Counted from the stretch's first letter, positions 34,901 to 44,198 are shown. The stretch: DNA of 64,000 nt from Nocardia goodfellowii (GCF_017875645.1 NZ_JAGGMR010000001.1:1922001-1986000), one strand, 5' to 3'. Program-made: numbers and translations. Notes: a model not told the origin generated them from the sequence alone.

Positions 34901-35430
34901 GCACGGTCGCCGGGGCCGCCGCCGAACTCGCGCTGGCCGAGGGCGACATCGCGGGCGGACTGCGCAGGCACTGGCGCGTGCTCGAGCTCTACGGCTGGCC
35001 GGACCCCAGCCTCGGCCCGGGGCCGGGCAGCATCATGGTCGGCGCCATGGCCCTGGACGCGCACGTCCTCTACGGCGCGGTCGCGGACACCGGCCGGCTG
35101 CCGGACCAGTTGGCCGACAACGCCCTGGCCATTCTCAGCCAACTCCACGACCTGCCCCAACTCGGCTGCGCGGCCTGCGCGATCGGCTCCTACCTGGTGG
35201 TCGGCGGCAAAGCCCCGGCTCGCGGGCTGGAGTTGCTGGCCCTGGCATCGAGAGTCCGTGCGCGCCAGGATTATCCGACTATGCGGATCGACCGTCATCT
35301 GGATGCCGCTCGCGCGCAGGTGGGCGCGGACCGAGTGGGTGCGGCCCTGAACCGGGCCACACATCTTTCCCGTAAACACGCCGCGGCCCGAATTATGGAA
35401 CTACTGCGGAAGATTCAGGACGGACGCTGA
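31918..35430 (+). CDS. AfsR/SARP-like regulator: OmpR-type HTH, BTAD, ATPase and helical repeats
   Basis: The 1170-residue protein has an OmpR-type winged helix (about 25-105), a bacterial transcriptional activator domain (about 108-255), a linker, then a STAND/NB-ARC-type ATPase with Walker A GPGGTGKTR near 354-362 and Walker B LLILDNCEHL near 470, TTSRSPL, a winged helix, and a C-terminal TPR-like region (about 760-1165). Such regulators activate secondary-metabolism or stress genes. Between Walker A and B there is an extra segment with an internal duplication (HQRLREAAAAR then RQRLREALAAR). TAGGAT lies 9 bases before ATG 31918. A 21-bp terminator follows. Confidence 0.88.
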   Translation: MLPEHSGPNGHSRVTKPAGESVVVALLGEIALRRDGTLTAVPGARSRLLLAALALRPGRARSAAALIDDVWGEQPPRAPMNALHTQVSRLRAALPEGALEIGPAGYRLILRPDQVDLTLAAELLRDARRRQDSGDAAGCVQAVAQARRLWRGEPSADLPPGQVADELSTAAAARLRELDALELSARRSGGDLDGALRIARRLAAEQPLDEPAQLTLMRLLASTGRGNEALESFAAFRTRLGDHLGADPGRELIELNTAILRGEPLNLTGSGDPVGAENRTAADTGASSANGPAGRPAHPDDRTVQAEPQTGTATGTLMATGLRAAPNALLGRDDDLSALGRLLPESRVVTVLGPGGTGKTRFANEVGVRAAQHLPVVLVELASVRADGTEAGTRAELEGAIAAALGLSELPLDATGLRKQYVADAHQRLREAAAARQLSSGELDELAALRGHFVPEARQRLREALAARPMLLILDNCEHLIETVAVIVADLIGACPRLTVLTTSRSPLMITAETVYPLPPLAIDAAGSPATDLFMARARAVRPSVRLDPEVVAQLCRTLDGLPLAIELAAARVRTMSVEEISARLTDRFALLRSGDRSSPERHRTLHAVIDWSWNLLEAEQQLALRRLCRFPAGFTLSAAAGVAGDIDDVATAVDGLVNQSLLTVLEDERLGTRYRMLETVREYGEEQLARAGESDQVMARMVLWARHFAITAVGTRDDTDQVWLALAVAAEVDNLLAVLRYSLERRDAVTVYTVFPVLGSLWVIRGSHVEVTGWAPRLLALDPAGAPDEPSPELQIACYLLMFLHLAYLGDDLRGLARLRIRVRRLLLRDDLSAHVRFLGRVMVARADGKGGGRLLAAGVRSPDRATRASALMLRANIRENMGDVRGSTVDAIRALRVIPPTEVWTVAMVCRHLGGVCGQIARYDEAVTYYERCLALLRQLGTSEESIETRAHLAAALVGTGQLDRARHQIDLALGPDTAAIDGMTSTPNHLAGTVAGAAAELALAEGDIAGGLRRHWRVLELYGWPDPSLGPGPGSIMVGAMALDAHVLYGAVADTGRLPDQLADNALAILSQLHDLPQLGCAACAIGSYLVVGGKAPARGLELLALASRVRARQDYPTMRIDRHLDAARAQVGADRVGAALNRATHLSRKHAAARIMELLRKIQDGR

Positions 35431-35435
35431 CTGTG

Positions 35436-35489
35436 CCGTGAAAACTCGTGCACCCCAGCCATAGCCGGGGTGCACGAGAATTTTCACGG
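35436..35489. terminator. Large bidirectional terminator
   Basis: A 12-bp perfect stem (35445-35456/35467-35478) is extended by 9 bp (CCGTGAAAA/TTTTCACGG) across a 2-base bulge. The A and T tracts serve either direction, between the convergent regulator and ABC genes. Confidence 0.9.
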
Positions 35490-35500
35490 TGTTCGGCGGG

Positions 35501-36337
35501 CTATGCCCGGCGCATGTACGCCCGCACGGTAATCGGCGCGACGATCACGATCACCGCCAGCGAGCCGAGCAGCGACCAGGCCAGATTGGGCCCGTAGTGA
35601 TTGGCGTTCATCAGTTCCTGTGCGGCCTTGACCATGTAGTAGACCGGGTTGACCTTGTTGATGCCCTGCAACCAGCCGGGCATCGACTCGACCGGGGCGA
35701 AGGCGCCGGAGACGAAGGTCAACGGGAACATGATGATCATCGAAATGCCTTGCACGGCTGAGGCGCTCTTGCCGGTGACACCGACCAGCGCCCAGATCCA
35801 GCTGATCGCGAACGAGCACACGATCACCATCAGGCACGCGGCCAGGACGCCGACGAAGCCGCCCCCGGGGCGGTAGCCCAGGATCAGGCCCATGATCACG
35901 GTGAGCGTGGTCGCGATCAGATAGCGGACCATGTCCGCGATCAACGCGCCGGCCAGTGCCGAGATGCGGGCGATCGGCAGCGATTTGAAGCGATCGAAGA
36001 CACCCTTGTCCATGTCCTCCCGCAGCTGGGTGCCGGTGACGATGGAGGTCAGCACCACGGTCTGCACGAGGATGCCGGGAATGAACAGGGGCAGGTAGTT
36101 GTCCACCGAACCGAACATCGCGCCGCCGAAGATGAAGGCGAACAGGGCCGTGAACAGGATCGGTTGAACTGTCACGTCGAACAGTTGCTCGGGATTGTGC
36201 TTGATCTTCAGCAGACCGCGGTAGGCCATGGTCAACGAGTGCCGCGCCGTCTGGCGCAGGCTGACACGGTTGCTGACGTCCGGGATCTCGGCGCGGGTGC
36301 GGCCGGAATCGGCTGGGGCGGTGAGAATTGCGGTCAT
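35501..36337 (-). CDS. ABC-2 type exporter permease (DrrB-like)
   Basis: The 278-residue product has six predicted helices and the ABC-2 features QPILFTALFAFIFGGAMF near 58 and PLTFVSGAFAPVESMP near 203. It would be the membrane half of a drug or lipid exporter. ATG 36337 overlaps the stop of the ATPase gene (ATGA at 36334). The pair resembles daunorubicin-type DrrAB exporters; cargo unknown. Confidence 0.9.
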   Translation of the reverse strand: MTAILTAPADSGRTRAEIPDVSNRVSLRQTARHSLTMAYRGLLKIKHNPEQLFDVTVQPILFTALFAFIFGGAMFGSVDNYLPLFIPGILVQTVVLTSIVTGTQLREDMDKGVFDRFKSLPIARISALAGALIADMVRYLIATTLTVIMGLILGYRPGGGFVGVLAACLMVIVCSFAISWIWALVGVTGKSASAVQGISMIIMFPLTFVSGAFAPVESMPGWLQGINKVNPVYYMVKAAQELMNANHYGPNLAWSLLGSLAVIVIVAPITVRAYMRRA

Positions 36338-37329
36338 GCCGCGCTCCGTTCGGTCTCGGTGGAAGGGTTTTCCTCGGCGGGGTGGCCGGTGATGGTGAGG
36401 AAGACCTCGTCCAGGCTGGGCTTGGAGACGTTGATCTCGTCGACTCCGATCTCCCACTCGCGCAAGCGAATCAGGAGATCGGTGGTCATGTCGGCGGTGC
36501 GCAGCGGCGCGGTGAGCCGACCGGCCTCCGGGGTGATCTGCGCTTCGGCGCCGAGGAAGTCGCTGACGATGCGGCGCGCTTCCTCGAGCTGATCCCGGTT
36601 CACCAGGGTCAGGTGCAGCGAGGAACCGCCGACCGAGGCCTTGAGCTCGTCGGCGGTGCCGTCGGCGATCACCTTGCCGCGGTCGATGACGGCGATCCGG
36701 TCCGCCAGCTGGTCCGCCTCGTCCAGATACTGCGTGGTGAGCAACACCGTCGCGCCCTCGCGAACCAGTCGGCGGATGGTCTCCCACATCTGGGCGCGGG
36801 TGCGCGGATCGAGTCCGGTGGTCGGCTCGTCCAGGAACAGCAGCGGCGGCGTCGAGATCAGGCTGGCGGCCAGATCGAGCCGGCGCCGCATGCCACCGGA
36901 GAAGTGTTCCAGCGGTTTGTCCGCGGCTTCGGCCAGGTCGAACTCCGCGAGCAACTCGGTGGTCTTGCGCCGGGCATCGGTTCGGCTGAGGCCGAGCAGC
37001 CGGGAGAAGATCATCAGGTTCTCGGTGGCGGTCAGCTTCTCGTCCACCGAGGCGTACTGCCCGGTGACGCCGATGAGCGAGCGCACGGCGGTCGGCTGCT
37101 CGACGACGTCGCGGCCGAAGATGCGGGCGTTACCGCCGTCCGGCCGCAACAGTGTGGCCAGCATCCGGATGGTGGTGGTCTTGCCGGCCCCGTTCGGTCC
37201 CAGCACGCCGTATACCGAACCCTGCGGTACGGCCAGGCTCACGCCGTCCACGGCGCGCTGGTCCCCGAACACCTTGACCAGCTCGTTCGCCTCTACGGCG
37301 AGCGCTGAAGTGGGTGCGAATGAAGTCAT
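36334..37329 (-). CDS. ABC exporter ATPase (DrrA-like)
   Basis: The 331-residue product has Walker A GPNGAGKTT near 44, the ABC signature HFSGGMRRRLDLA near 143, Walker B LLFLDEPTTGLD near 163, and a DrrA-type C-terminal domain ending in SLDEVFLTITGH. It powers the adjacent permease. From ATG 37329, CAATGT lies 7 bases upstream and may be the -10. The longer ORF to 37359 has no ribosome site. Confidence 0.92.
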   Translation of the reverse strand: MTSFAPTSALAVEANELVKVFGDQRAVDGVSLAVPQGSVYGVLGPNGAGKTTTIRMLATLLRPDGGNARIFGRDVVEQPTAVRSLIGVTGQYASVDEKLTATENLMIFSRLLGLSRTDARRKTTELLAEFDLAEAADKPLEHFSGGMRRRLDLAASLISTPPLLFLDEPTTGLDPRTRAQMWETIRRLVREGATVLLTTQYLDEADQLADRIAVIDRGKVIADGTADELKASVGGSSLHLTLVNRDQLEEARRIVSDFLGAEAQITPEAGRLTAPLRTADMTTDLLIRLREWEIGVDEINVSKPSLDEVFLTITGHPAEENPSTETERSAA

Positions 37330-37420
37330 GCGGACTACATTGAGCGCCCGTTCTTGCACGGCCCTTGCGTGCCGCTCACGTCAGCTCTTGCAGATGACTA
37401 CGGTGGGACGCGCCGAGTGA

Positions 37421-38584
37421 CTAGCTCGGCGTGTGCTGGCTGAGCAGCAGTTCGCGGACCGCCGCGCGGTTGGGCTTGCCGGGGCCGTGTAGCGGGAGTT
37501 CGTCCAGGATCGCGAGTTCGCGAGGCGCGGCGATGGTGTCGAGCTCCCGGACGACGTGGTCGCGGAGTTCGTCGAGGGTGGGATTCGCGCCCTTGGCGGG
37601 GACGACGGCCACCGCGACGCGCTGACCGAGTCGTTCGTCGGGCAGGCCCAGCACCACGCATTCGCTGATCGACGGGTGGGTGCCGAGCACGGCCTCGACT
37701 ACCTGCGGAATCACCAGAAGCCCGCCGGTCATGATGGCTTCGTCGAGCCGGCCGCTGATGGAGAGGACGCCGTTCTCGTAGGTGCCCGCGTCCTCGGTGC
37801 GGAACCAGCCGGGTTCGGCGAAGGCGGGATGGTCGGGCTGGTTGCGGTATCCGACGGCGATCAGGGTGCCGCCGAGGACGACCCGCCCGTCCTCGATGCG
37901 AACCTTGGTGCCGTCCAGCGGAACGCCGTCGTAGACGCACCCGCCACAGGTTTCGCTCATGCCGTAGGTGCGGACCACGTTGATGCCCTCGGCTTTAGCG
38001 CGTTCGTATACATGCGGGGGAGTGGCCGCGCCGCCGACCAGGACGCCGTCGAGTTCGGCGAGGGCCGCGGCGGCGACGGGGGCATCGAGGGCCTTGATGA
38101 GCTGGGTCGGGACCAGCGCGGTGTAGCGGCGCGGTCCGCGCATTCCGGAGATGGCTCCCGCCAGCGCTTCCGGGAGGAAGCCGCCCGAGACGTCGAGCAC
38201 CGTCGGCTCGGTACCGGCCTGAATGCTGCGCAGCAGCACCTGGATTCCGGCGATGTGATGGGTCGGCAACGCCAGCAGCCAGCTGCCCGGCCCGCCCAGT
38301 CGTTCGTGGGTGGCGGCGCCGCTGGCGCGCAGGGCGGCCGCGCTGAGCATGGCGCCCTTCGGTACACCGGTGGTGCCGGAGGTGGTCACCACCAGCGCGA
38401 CTTCCTCGTCGATCGGCTCGCCCGGTCCGAGCGCGTCGGACAGCCGCCGCGCTTCCCGGCGGTCGCTGGTGGGGATCGGCAGCCACGCGGGGCCGTTGCC
38501 CTCCAACGCTTCCCGCAGATGCGGCAGAACATCGCCGACGCCGGACCCGGTGGGCATGGGCAGCGTGCGCAGGGTCCTACTCAC
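37421..38584 (-). CDS. menE: O-succinylbenzoic acid-CoA ligase
   Basis: MenE activates o-succinylbenzoate to its CoA thioester for MenB. The 387-residue adenylate-forming enzyme has the AMP motif TTSGTTGVPKGA near 69, NVVRTYGMSETCGG near 200 and the C-terminal GKPNRAAVREL Lys-containing segment near 367. It is shorter than plant or Bacillus MenE but typical for actinobacteria. The start GTG 38584 overlaps the stop of an upstream coupled mini-ORF (GTGA). A 7-bp hairpin (CGCCGAG/CTCGGCG) spans its stop codon. Confidence 0.93.
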   Translation of the reverse strand: MSRTLRTLPMPTGSGVGDVLPHLREALEGNGPAWLPIPTSDRREARRLSDALGPGEPIDEEVALVVTTSGTTGVPKGAMLSAAALRASGAATHERLGGPGSWLLALPTHHIAGIQVLLRSIQAGTEPTVLDVSGGFLPEALAGAISGMRGPRRYTALVPTQLIKALDAPVAAAALAELDGVLVGGAATPPHVYERAKAEGINVVRTYGMSETCGGCVYDGVPLDGTKVRIEDGRVVLGGTLIAVGYRNQPDHPAFAEPGWFRTEDAGTYENGVLSISGRLDEAIMTGGLLVIPQVVEAVLGTHPSISECVVLGLPDERLGQRVAVAVVPAKGANPTLDELRDHVVRELDTIAAPRELAILDELPLHGPGKPNRAAVRELLLSQHTPS

Positions 38585-38661
38585 GACTCCGCCTCGCCTG
38601 CCATTGATCCAGCCGTGCCCAGAGGCAAGGAGCCCATGGTTCGATCGCTGCGCCCTCTCAC
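38581..38661 (-). repeat. MIRU-like 77-bp element with a coupled 26-residue mini-ORF (before menE)
   Basis: On the minus strand GTG 38661 opens 27 codons ending in TGA at 38583-38581, which overlaps the menE GTG. The peptide is MRGRSDRTMGS...GSMAGEAES. Length (81 bases) equals the two hem-operon elements, and the first 27 bases match the rex/hemA copy at 24 positions. Unlike those, no recognisable gene ends at its upstream GTGA. Confidence 0.7.
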
Positions 38662-38930
38662 AGTAGGGATCGTGTCATGCCCGCGCCGCCGCACGCGGAA
38701 CGGGTCGGTTTGCAAAGGGGTCCAGCTACGCCAGGCATGGGTGTCTGCGATTCACTCGTCGGACGGGGTACGCATCGGGGTACCCGGACATCGGCGGTCG
38801 GATACCTCGGTATTCGATTCGCGGCAGCCGCGAGCCACGCTGTTGGACTCGGGAAGGACGCCGCGTATGAGCGTTATCGTCCTCGCCGGGACCTGGGTTG
38901 GCAACTCGTCGCCTGCCGCGAGCTTGTTGA
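38662..38930 (-). other. Non-coding gap, possible gene fossil
   Basis: Between the VOC gene and the menE-side element are 269 bases with no convincing ORF. A frame from inside the VOC gene runs to 38752 (PQLRRLINKLAAGDELPTQ is faintly GntR-like) and another short frame ends exactly at the element's GTGA, but neither has a start signal. It may be the remnant of a gene that once preceded menE. Confidence 0.35.
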
Positions 38931-39323
38931 TCAGCCTTCTGAGCTGCGGGTATCCCGGCGGATCGGATGGTCCGGCGGAATTTCGACCAGCACGACGGGT
39001 ACACCGTCGGGATCGCGCACCCACATCTCGATCAGGCCCCACGGCTCCCGCACCGGCGCCCGATCGATGGGGATTCCCCGCAGCGACAGTTCCGCCGCCG
39101 CGTCCGAAGCCGAGCGCACCTGCAACCAGATGGCCCCCTCGAAAGCGGTGGAGGAACCCGATCCGCCGTGCGCCGCCACCTCGACCAGCGACTGCCCAGC
39201 GAAGAAGACGGTGCCGCCGGGATACTCCCGCGCGATCGCGAGGCCGAGCCCGTCGCGATAGAACGCGAGCGTGGCCGGATAGTCGGCCGGGCGCAAGATG
39301 ATTCGGCTGCTCAGGATCTCCAT
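38931..39323 (-). CDS. VOC/glyoxalase-superfamily protein
   Basis: The 130-residue protein has the paired beta-alpha-beta3 VOC layout: ILRPADYPATLAFYRDGLGL near 10, TVFFAGQSLVEV, then WGLIEMWVRDPDGVPVVLVE near 95-114. Metal-ligand positions cannot be assigned with certainty. It is the counterpart of Rv0546c. It starts 14 bases downstream of the menB stop on the same strand, so it is in the menB operon. Confidence 0.85.
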   Translation of the reverse strand: MEILSSRIILRPADYPATLAFYRDGLGLAIAREYPGGTVFFAGQSLVEVAAHGGSGSSTAFEGAIWLQVRSASDAAAELSLRGIPIDRAPVREPWGLIEMWVRDPDGVPVVLVEIPPDHPIRRDTRSSEG

Positions 39324-39336
39324 TGCGGCTCCCGGA

Positions 39337-40230
<894 letters not shown>

Positions 40231-40290
40231 GCCAGAGATTATCGTCGTGCCCGATGGACTGGCCAGTGGCCGGTCAGCCGGGCTCAGGAC

Positions 40291-40318
40291 TTGACGGTGT
40301 AAAAAGAGGCGTTACCGT
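40291..40318 (+). promoter_or_regulatory. Promoter of the PaaI-like thioesterase gene
   Basis: TTGACG (40291-40296), a 16-base spacer and TACCGT (40313-40318) form a good actinobacterial promoter. ATG 40326 follows 7 bases after the -10, so the transcript is probably leaderless. Confidence 0.65.
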
Positions 40319-40325
40319 GCAAGTT

Positions 40326-41006
40326 ATGAACGAGCGAGTGGAACCTGTTTCAGAGAACGGTGCGCGGCCGCGAATCGACCGCAGCATGGTCGACGAGAGC
40401 AGGTACGAGAAGCACGGCGGCTTCCCCAAGGTGTCCCGCGCGCGGATCGGTGACAATTTCGGGCCCTTCGTCGAGGCCATGCGGACGCTGCAGGATCTCG
40501 CCGTGTGCGTCGACGCCTCCGACGAGGTGTTCGGCGCCGCCCTCGCCAAGGCGAACGAACTCGTCGACCTGCTCGAACCGCACCGCGCGCCCGAACTCCA
40601 GGGGCCGGCGGGGCGTGCCGTGGAACTTCCCGGCCGGGGCAACCTGTTGCTCTTGCCTTGGCGCACAGTCGAAGCGGGACCCGGTGGGATCACCATGGCC
40701 GGGGAGTTCCGCCGATATCACCTGGGCGGCAACGGCGCCGCGCACGGCGGTGTCCTGCCCCTGCTGTTCGACGACCTGCTCGGCATGATCGTGCACTACG
40801 CCGGGCGGCCGATCAGCCGTACCGCATATCTACATGTGAACTACCGCAAGATCACTCCGTTGGAGACGCCGCTGACGGTGCGCGGCCGGGTCGATCGGAT
40901 CGAGGGGCGCAAGACTTTCATCACCGCCGAATTGGTCGATGAGCAGGGCGAAACCCTCGCGGATTGTGAAGGACTCATGGTTCAACTACTGCCCTGGCAG
41001 CCCTGA
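40326..41006 (+). CDS. PaaI-type hot-dog thioesterase
   Basis: The 226-residue protein has an N-terminal helical region (about 1-95) and a hot-dog domain with RRYHLGGNGAAHGGVLPLLF near 130-150 and RTAYLHVNYRKITPLETPL near 165. The GAAHGG(V/A) segment is the PaaI/4-HBT active-site turn. Lying divergent to menB, it could be the dihydroxynaphthoyl-CoA thioesterase step of menaquinone synthesis; that is inference from position and fold. Confidence 0.8.
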   Translation: MNERVEPVSENGARPRIDRSMVDESRYEKHGGFPKVSRARIGDNFGPFVEAMRTLQDLAVCVDASDEVFGAALAKANELVDLLEPHRAPELQGPAGRAVELPGRGNLLLLPWRTVEAGPGGITMAGEFRRYHLGGNGAAHGGVLPLLFDDLLGMIVHYAGRPISRTAYLHVNYRKITPLETPLTVRGRVDRIEGRKTFITAELVDEQGETLADCEGLMVQLLPWQP

Positions 41007-41149
41007 ATCCGGGTCAGTTTGTTTGCGCCACAGCGAACTCGGGTAAAGCCGACTCGCCCACTTGCCGGGTCAGCACCACATGCCCGACGCCGGTGGTGCG
41101 TATAGTGGCCAGCGCTCGTACATCGACATCGATCCGGAGGAACCTGAAA

Positions 41150-41596
41150 GTGGTTGCAGCACTGTCTGAATCCCTGCTCAACGACGCCAATCGTACGGCT
41201 TTCCTTGCCGATGCCAAGGAGGTTCTGGACGCCGAGGTGTCGGACAAGGGTGGTGCCTCGGGCCTCGCCGTGAAGGGTGGCTACGCGGCGGTCAAGAAGG
41301 TCAGCCCGACCATTGTGCCGGATGCGCTGGAGTCGTTGGCCCCCAAGCTGATTGCGCAGCTGGAGCCGTTCTGGCAGGAATACGCCGCCAGCGGCTCGGG
41401 CAAGTTCGCCGACGTGCTCGTGGCGAAGTCCGACGAGGTCGCCGAAGCGCTGCTGGCCGTCACCGACGCCCGCGCCGAAGCCTCGACCCGTCCGGCCCTG
41501 CAGAAGGTCTACTCCTCGCTGCGCTCTTCGGCCAAGAAGAACGTCATCGAGGCTCTGCCCCGGCTCGGCGATCTGGTCCAGCGCCACGCCGCGTAA
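41150..41596 (+). CDS. Conserved helical protein (DUF6918-like)
   Basis: The 148-residue all-helical protein starts at GTG 41150 with GGAGG 9 bases upstream. It contains LLNDANRTAFLADAKEVLDA, a central VKKVSPTIVPDALESLAPKL and LPRLGDLVQRHAA at the end. It is comparable to Rv0543c, another gene of the men region; I associate it with DUF6918. TATAGT at 41101 is a candidate -10. Function unknown. Confidence 0.7.
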   Translation: MVAALSESLLNDANRTAFLADAKEVLDAEVSDKGGASGLAVKGGYAAVKKVSPTIVPDALESLAPKLIAQLEPFWQEYAASGSGKFADVLVAKSDEVAEALLAVTDARAEASTRPALQKVYSSLRSSAKKNVIEALPRLGDLVQRHAA

Positions 41597-41599
41597 TTT

Positions 41600-41619
41600 C
41601 CCGGCGCTCCGGCGCCGGG
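41600..41619 (+). terminator. GC-rich terminator-like hairpin
   Basis: A perfect 8-bp stem (CCCGGCGC/GCGCCGGG) with a TCCG tetraloop begins 4 bases after the stop of the DUF6918-like gene; no T-run follows. Confidence 0.6.
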
Positions 41620-41640
41620 GGATCGCGGCCCAACGATGTC

Positions 41641-41704
41641 TCGCATCCGAGCAGCCGAGCCGTGCGCTACGGCGCCTGCGCTTTCGGCTACTCGGATGTG
41701 CGAC
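41641..41704. repeat. Long inverted repeat upstream of menD
   Basis: CATCCGAGCAGCCGA and TCGGCTACTCGGATG are inverted copies matching at 14 of 15 positions, around a loop of about 25 bases. It lies about 95 bases before menD. It could be a structured leader, a bidirectional terminator or a dispersed repeat. Confidence 0.5.
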
Positions 41705-41798
41705 GGGGCCGCGGACGCTGCTCGTAAGACCCTGCCGCAGGTGGAATTGTGAGCAGGGTGACGACGACTATCGGCTTACTGTCTGAGAGGCTGGAGGC

Positions 41799-43454
41799 GT
41801 GAACCCGTCTACAGCACAGGCGCAGGTAGTCGTCGACGAACTTGTGCGCGGAGGCGTGCGGGATGTCGTGTTGTGTCCCGGCTCCCGGAACGCTCCGCTG
41901 GCTTTCGCGCTGCAGGCCGCCGACGCGGCCGGGCGGCTGCGGCTGCACATGCGCATCGACGAACGCACCGCGGGCTTCCTCGCCATCGGACTGGCGGTGG
42001 CCAGCGGCTGCCCGGTGCCGGTGGTGATGACCTCGGGGACCGCGGTCGCCAATCTCGGCCCGGCCGTGCTGGAGGCGAACTACGCACGCGTGCCACTGAT
42101 CGTGCTCAGTGCCAACCGGCCCTACGAAATGCTCGGCACCGGCGCGAATCAGACCGTGGAACAGCTGGGTCTGTTCGGCAGCCAGGTGCGCGCGACGATC
42201 AGCCTCGGTCTGGCCGAACACGGCATCGACAACGGCAACGGCGCCTACAGCCAGCAGAACAGTGTGTGGCGCTCGGCGGTGTGCCGGGTGCTGGCCGCGG
42301 CGCGGGGCACCCGCTCGGGCAACGCGGGCCCGGTGCATTTCGACATTCCGCTGCGCGAACCGCTGGTGCCCGATTCGGATGCGGTGGGCGGACTTCCGGT
42401 GCCCGGTGAAGTCGCCCCGCTCGGCCGGGAGTCGGGACGGCCGTGGACCGCGACCCAGTACGCCACCCTCGACGTGCCGCTGGATATCGACCTGACGCCC
42501 GACACCGTCGTGATCTCCGGCCACGGCGCGGGCCTGCGCCCGGAACTGGCCGGCCTGCCCACCGTCGCCGAACCCACCGCACCGCTGCACGGGCCCGCGT
42601 TGCATCCGCTGGCGTTGTCGCTGCTCCAGCCCCGGCAGGCGATCATCACCGGCCGGCCCACCCTGCATCGCCAGGTGTCACGCGTCCTGGCGGATCCGGA
42701 GGTCACCGTCTTCGCGCTGACCACCGGCCCGCGCTGGCCCGATGTCTCCGGCAATGTCGTGGGCACCGGAACGCGTGCGGTGATAACGGGGTCGCCGCGG
42801 GCCGAATGGCTCGCACGCTGCCGCGAGTTCGACGCCAAGGCCAGTCAGGTGGTGCGCGACGAACTCGCCCGGCATCCGAAGCCGACGGGCCTGCACGTGG
42901 CGGCCGTGGTGATGGACGCACTGCGCGAAGGCGATCAGCTCCTGCTGGGCGCGTCCAACCCGGTGCGCGACGCGGCGCTCGTCTCGTATCCGCGGCCGGG
43001 CATCAAGGTGCTGTCCAACCGGGGTGTGGCGGGCATCGACGGCACCGTGTCCTCAGCGGTCGGCGCGGCGCTGGCGCACCGGGGGCGCACTATCGCGCTG
43101 ATCGGCGACCTCACCTTCCTGCACGACGCGTCCGGCCTGCTGATCGGCCGGGGCGAGCCGCGCCCGGCAGATCTCACCATCGTCGTCGCCAACGATGACG
43201 GCGGCGGCATCTTCGAACTCCTCGAACAAGGTGATCCGCAATACGCGGGCGTGTTCGAGCGCGTCTTCGGCACACCGCACGGCATGGATCTGGCGGCCCT
43301 GTGCGCCGCCTACCGAATCCCGCACCGTCAGGTCGACCCGGACCGGCTGGCCGCGGAACTCACCGAGCACGCGCACGGACTGCGCGTGCTGGAAGTCGCC
43401 ACGGAACGATCCAGCCTGCGGGAACTGCACGCGACGGTGCGGGCGAAGATCTAG
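41799..43454 (+). CDS. menD: 2-succinyl-5-enolpyruvyl-6-hydroxy-3-cyclohexene-1-carboxylate synthase
   Basis: MenD is the ThDP enzyme that joins isochorismate and 2-oxoglutarate at the start of menaquinone synthesis. The 551-residue protein begins [20 protein letters not shown] and has [14 protein letters not shown] near 28, the ThDP-site [13 protein letters not shown] near 78, and the pyrophosphate motif [13 protein letters not shown] followed by [11 protein letters not shown] near 460. GTG 41799 is fixed by the conserved N-terminus, though GGAGG is only 1 base upstream. TACTGT at 41777 may be its -10. Its stop shares CTAG with a convergent gene. Confidence 0.96.
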   Translation: MNPSTAQAQVVVDELVRGGVRDVVLCPGSRNAPLAFALQAADAAGRLRLHMRIDERTAGFLAIGLAVASGCPVPVVMTSGTAVANLGPAVLEANYARVPLIVLSANRPYEMLGTGANQTVEQLGLFGSQVRATISLGLAEHGIDNGNGAYSQQNSVWRSAVCRVLAAARGTRSGNAGPVHFDIPLREPLVPDSDAVGGLPVPGEVAPLGRESGRPWTATQYATLDVPLDIDLTPDTVVISGHGAGLRPELAGLPTVAEPTAPLHGPALHPLALSLLQPRQAIITGRPTLHRQVSRVLADPEVTVFALTTGPRWPDVSGNVVGTGTRAVITGSPRAEWLARCREFDAKASQVVRDELARHPKPTGLHVAAVVMDALREGDQLLLGASNPVRDAALVSYPRPGIKVLSNRGVAGIDGTVSSAVGAALAHRGRTIALIGDLTFLHDASGLLIGRGEPRPADLTIVVANDDGGGIFELLEQGDPQYAGVFERVFGTPHGMDLAALCAAYRIPHRQVDPDRLAAELTEHAHGLRVLEVATERSSLRELHATVRAKI

Positions 43455-43717
43455 ATCTCTTCGGTGTACGCCGGGCCGCCGTCATCTACCCCGGCGTCCG
43501 GATCGTCGCGGTCCTCGTCGTCGAGCGGTACCGAGATCGACTGCTCGACCACGTCGGCCTCGTTCGCCGTGAACGCGTCGCGGTCGACCCGGTCGGCCAC
43601 CTCGCGATCGAAACTCTCCGATTCGGTGCCCGGGTCGGGATAGGCCGGTACCGACTGCTCCGCGAGGTCGGCCTCGGGTACCTCGTCGAAGGTGCGGGTC
43701 GTGCTGCGATCGATCAT
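43451..43717 (-). CDS. Small acidic hypothetical protein
   Basis: The 88-residue product is strongly acidic and probably disordered ([28 protein letters not shown]). ATG 43717 is preceded by GAGGAG 6 bases upstream, which supports translation. It ends at 43451 within the CTAG that also holds the menD stop, so the two convergent genes overlap by four bases. No family recognised. Confidence 0.6.
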   Translation of the reverse strand: MIDRSTTRTFDEVPEADLAEQSVPAYPDPGTESESFDREVADRVDRDAFTANEADVVEQSISVPLDDEDRDDPDAGVDDGGPAYTEEI

Positions 43718-43833
43718 CGTGCGCTCCTCTCCGCGACTGTGTGCTGACCGGATACCCAGTTACGGGAAGGTCAACAGCCCTCACTCGACAAGTTCGAGAA
43801 TGCTCCGGACGAGCACATCCGGCAACCGGGCCG

Positions 43834-44070
43834 CTATTCCCCGTCGAGCGCGCCCGTGCCGTCGGCGGGGTATTCGACGAGCGCCAACGTGCGGTTGGCC
43901 ATGAACCTGGCAGTGCGCACGGCGGTGCCGGTGCGCGTTACCTCGCTGACTTCGACGACTCCGCGCGCGATGCGCACCTCTACTCGCCGCCCCGCTCGGG
44001 TGGCGGCCACTTCGTAACTGCGAGACCCGGCGCCGAAGTCGACGACGATCTCCACACGATCACCCTTCAT
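43834..44070 (-). CDS. Small beta-rich hypothetical protein
   Basis: The 78-residue product begins MKGDRVEIVVDFGAG and alternates short strands (SYEVAATRAGRRVEVRIARG, VSEVTRTGTAVRTARFMANR). ATG 44070 has GAGGAG 9 bases upstream; the extra 13 codons to 44109 lack a ribosome site. Neighbouring homologues in Nocardia and Rhodococcus are hypothetical. No function assigned. Confidence 0.6.
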   Translation of the reverse strand: MKGDRVEIVVDFGAGSRSYEVAATRAGRRVEVRIARGVVEVSEVTRTGTAVRTARFMANRTLALVEYPADGTGALDGE

Positions 44071-44198
44071 CTTCCAATTCTCCTCTTTTCCAGCGCTTTT
44101 CGCCGTCACGACTTGGTGTCGGCGGAGACGGACCGATGAATTCCGCGGCCTGGCATCGTCATATCGGCAAAGGACGTCTCATGCCTCGAGGAGCTTCG

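Noticed and set aside
38752..39042. 96-codon minus-strand ORF with a faint GntR-like segment
   Set aside because: Its start lies inside the VOC gene, no ribosome site is present and the similarity is short.
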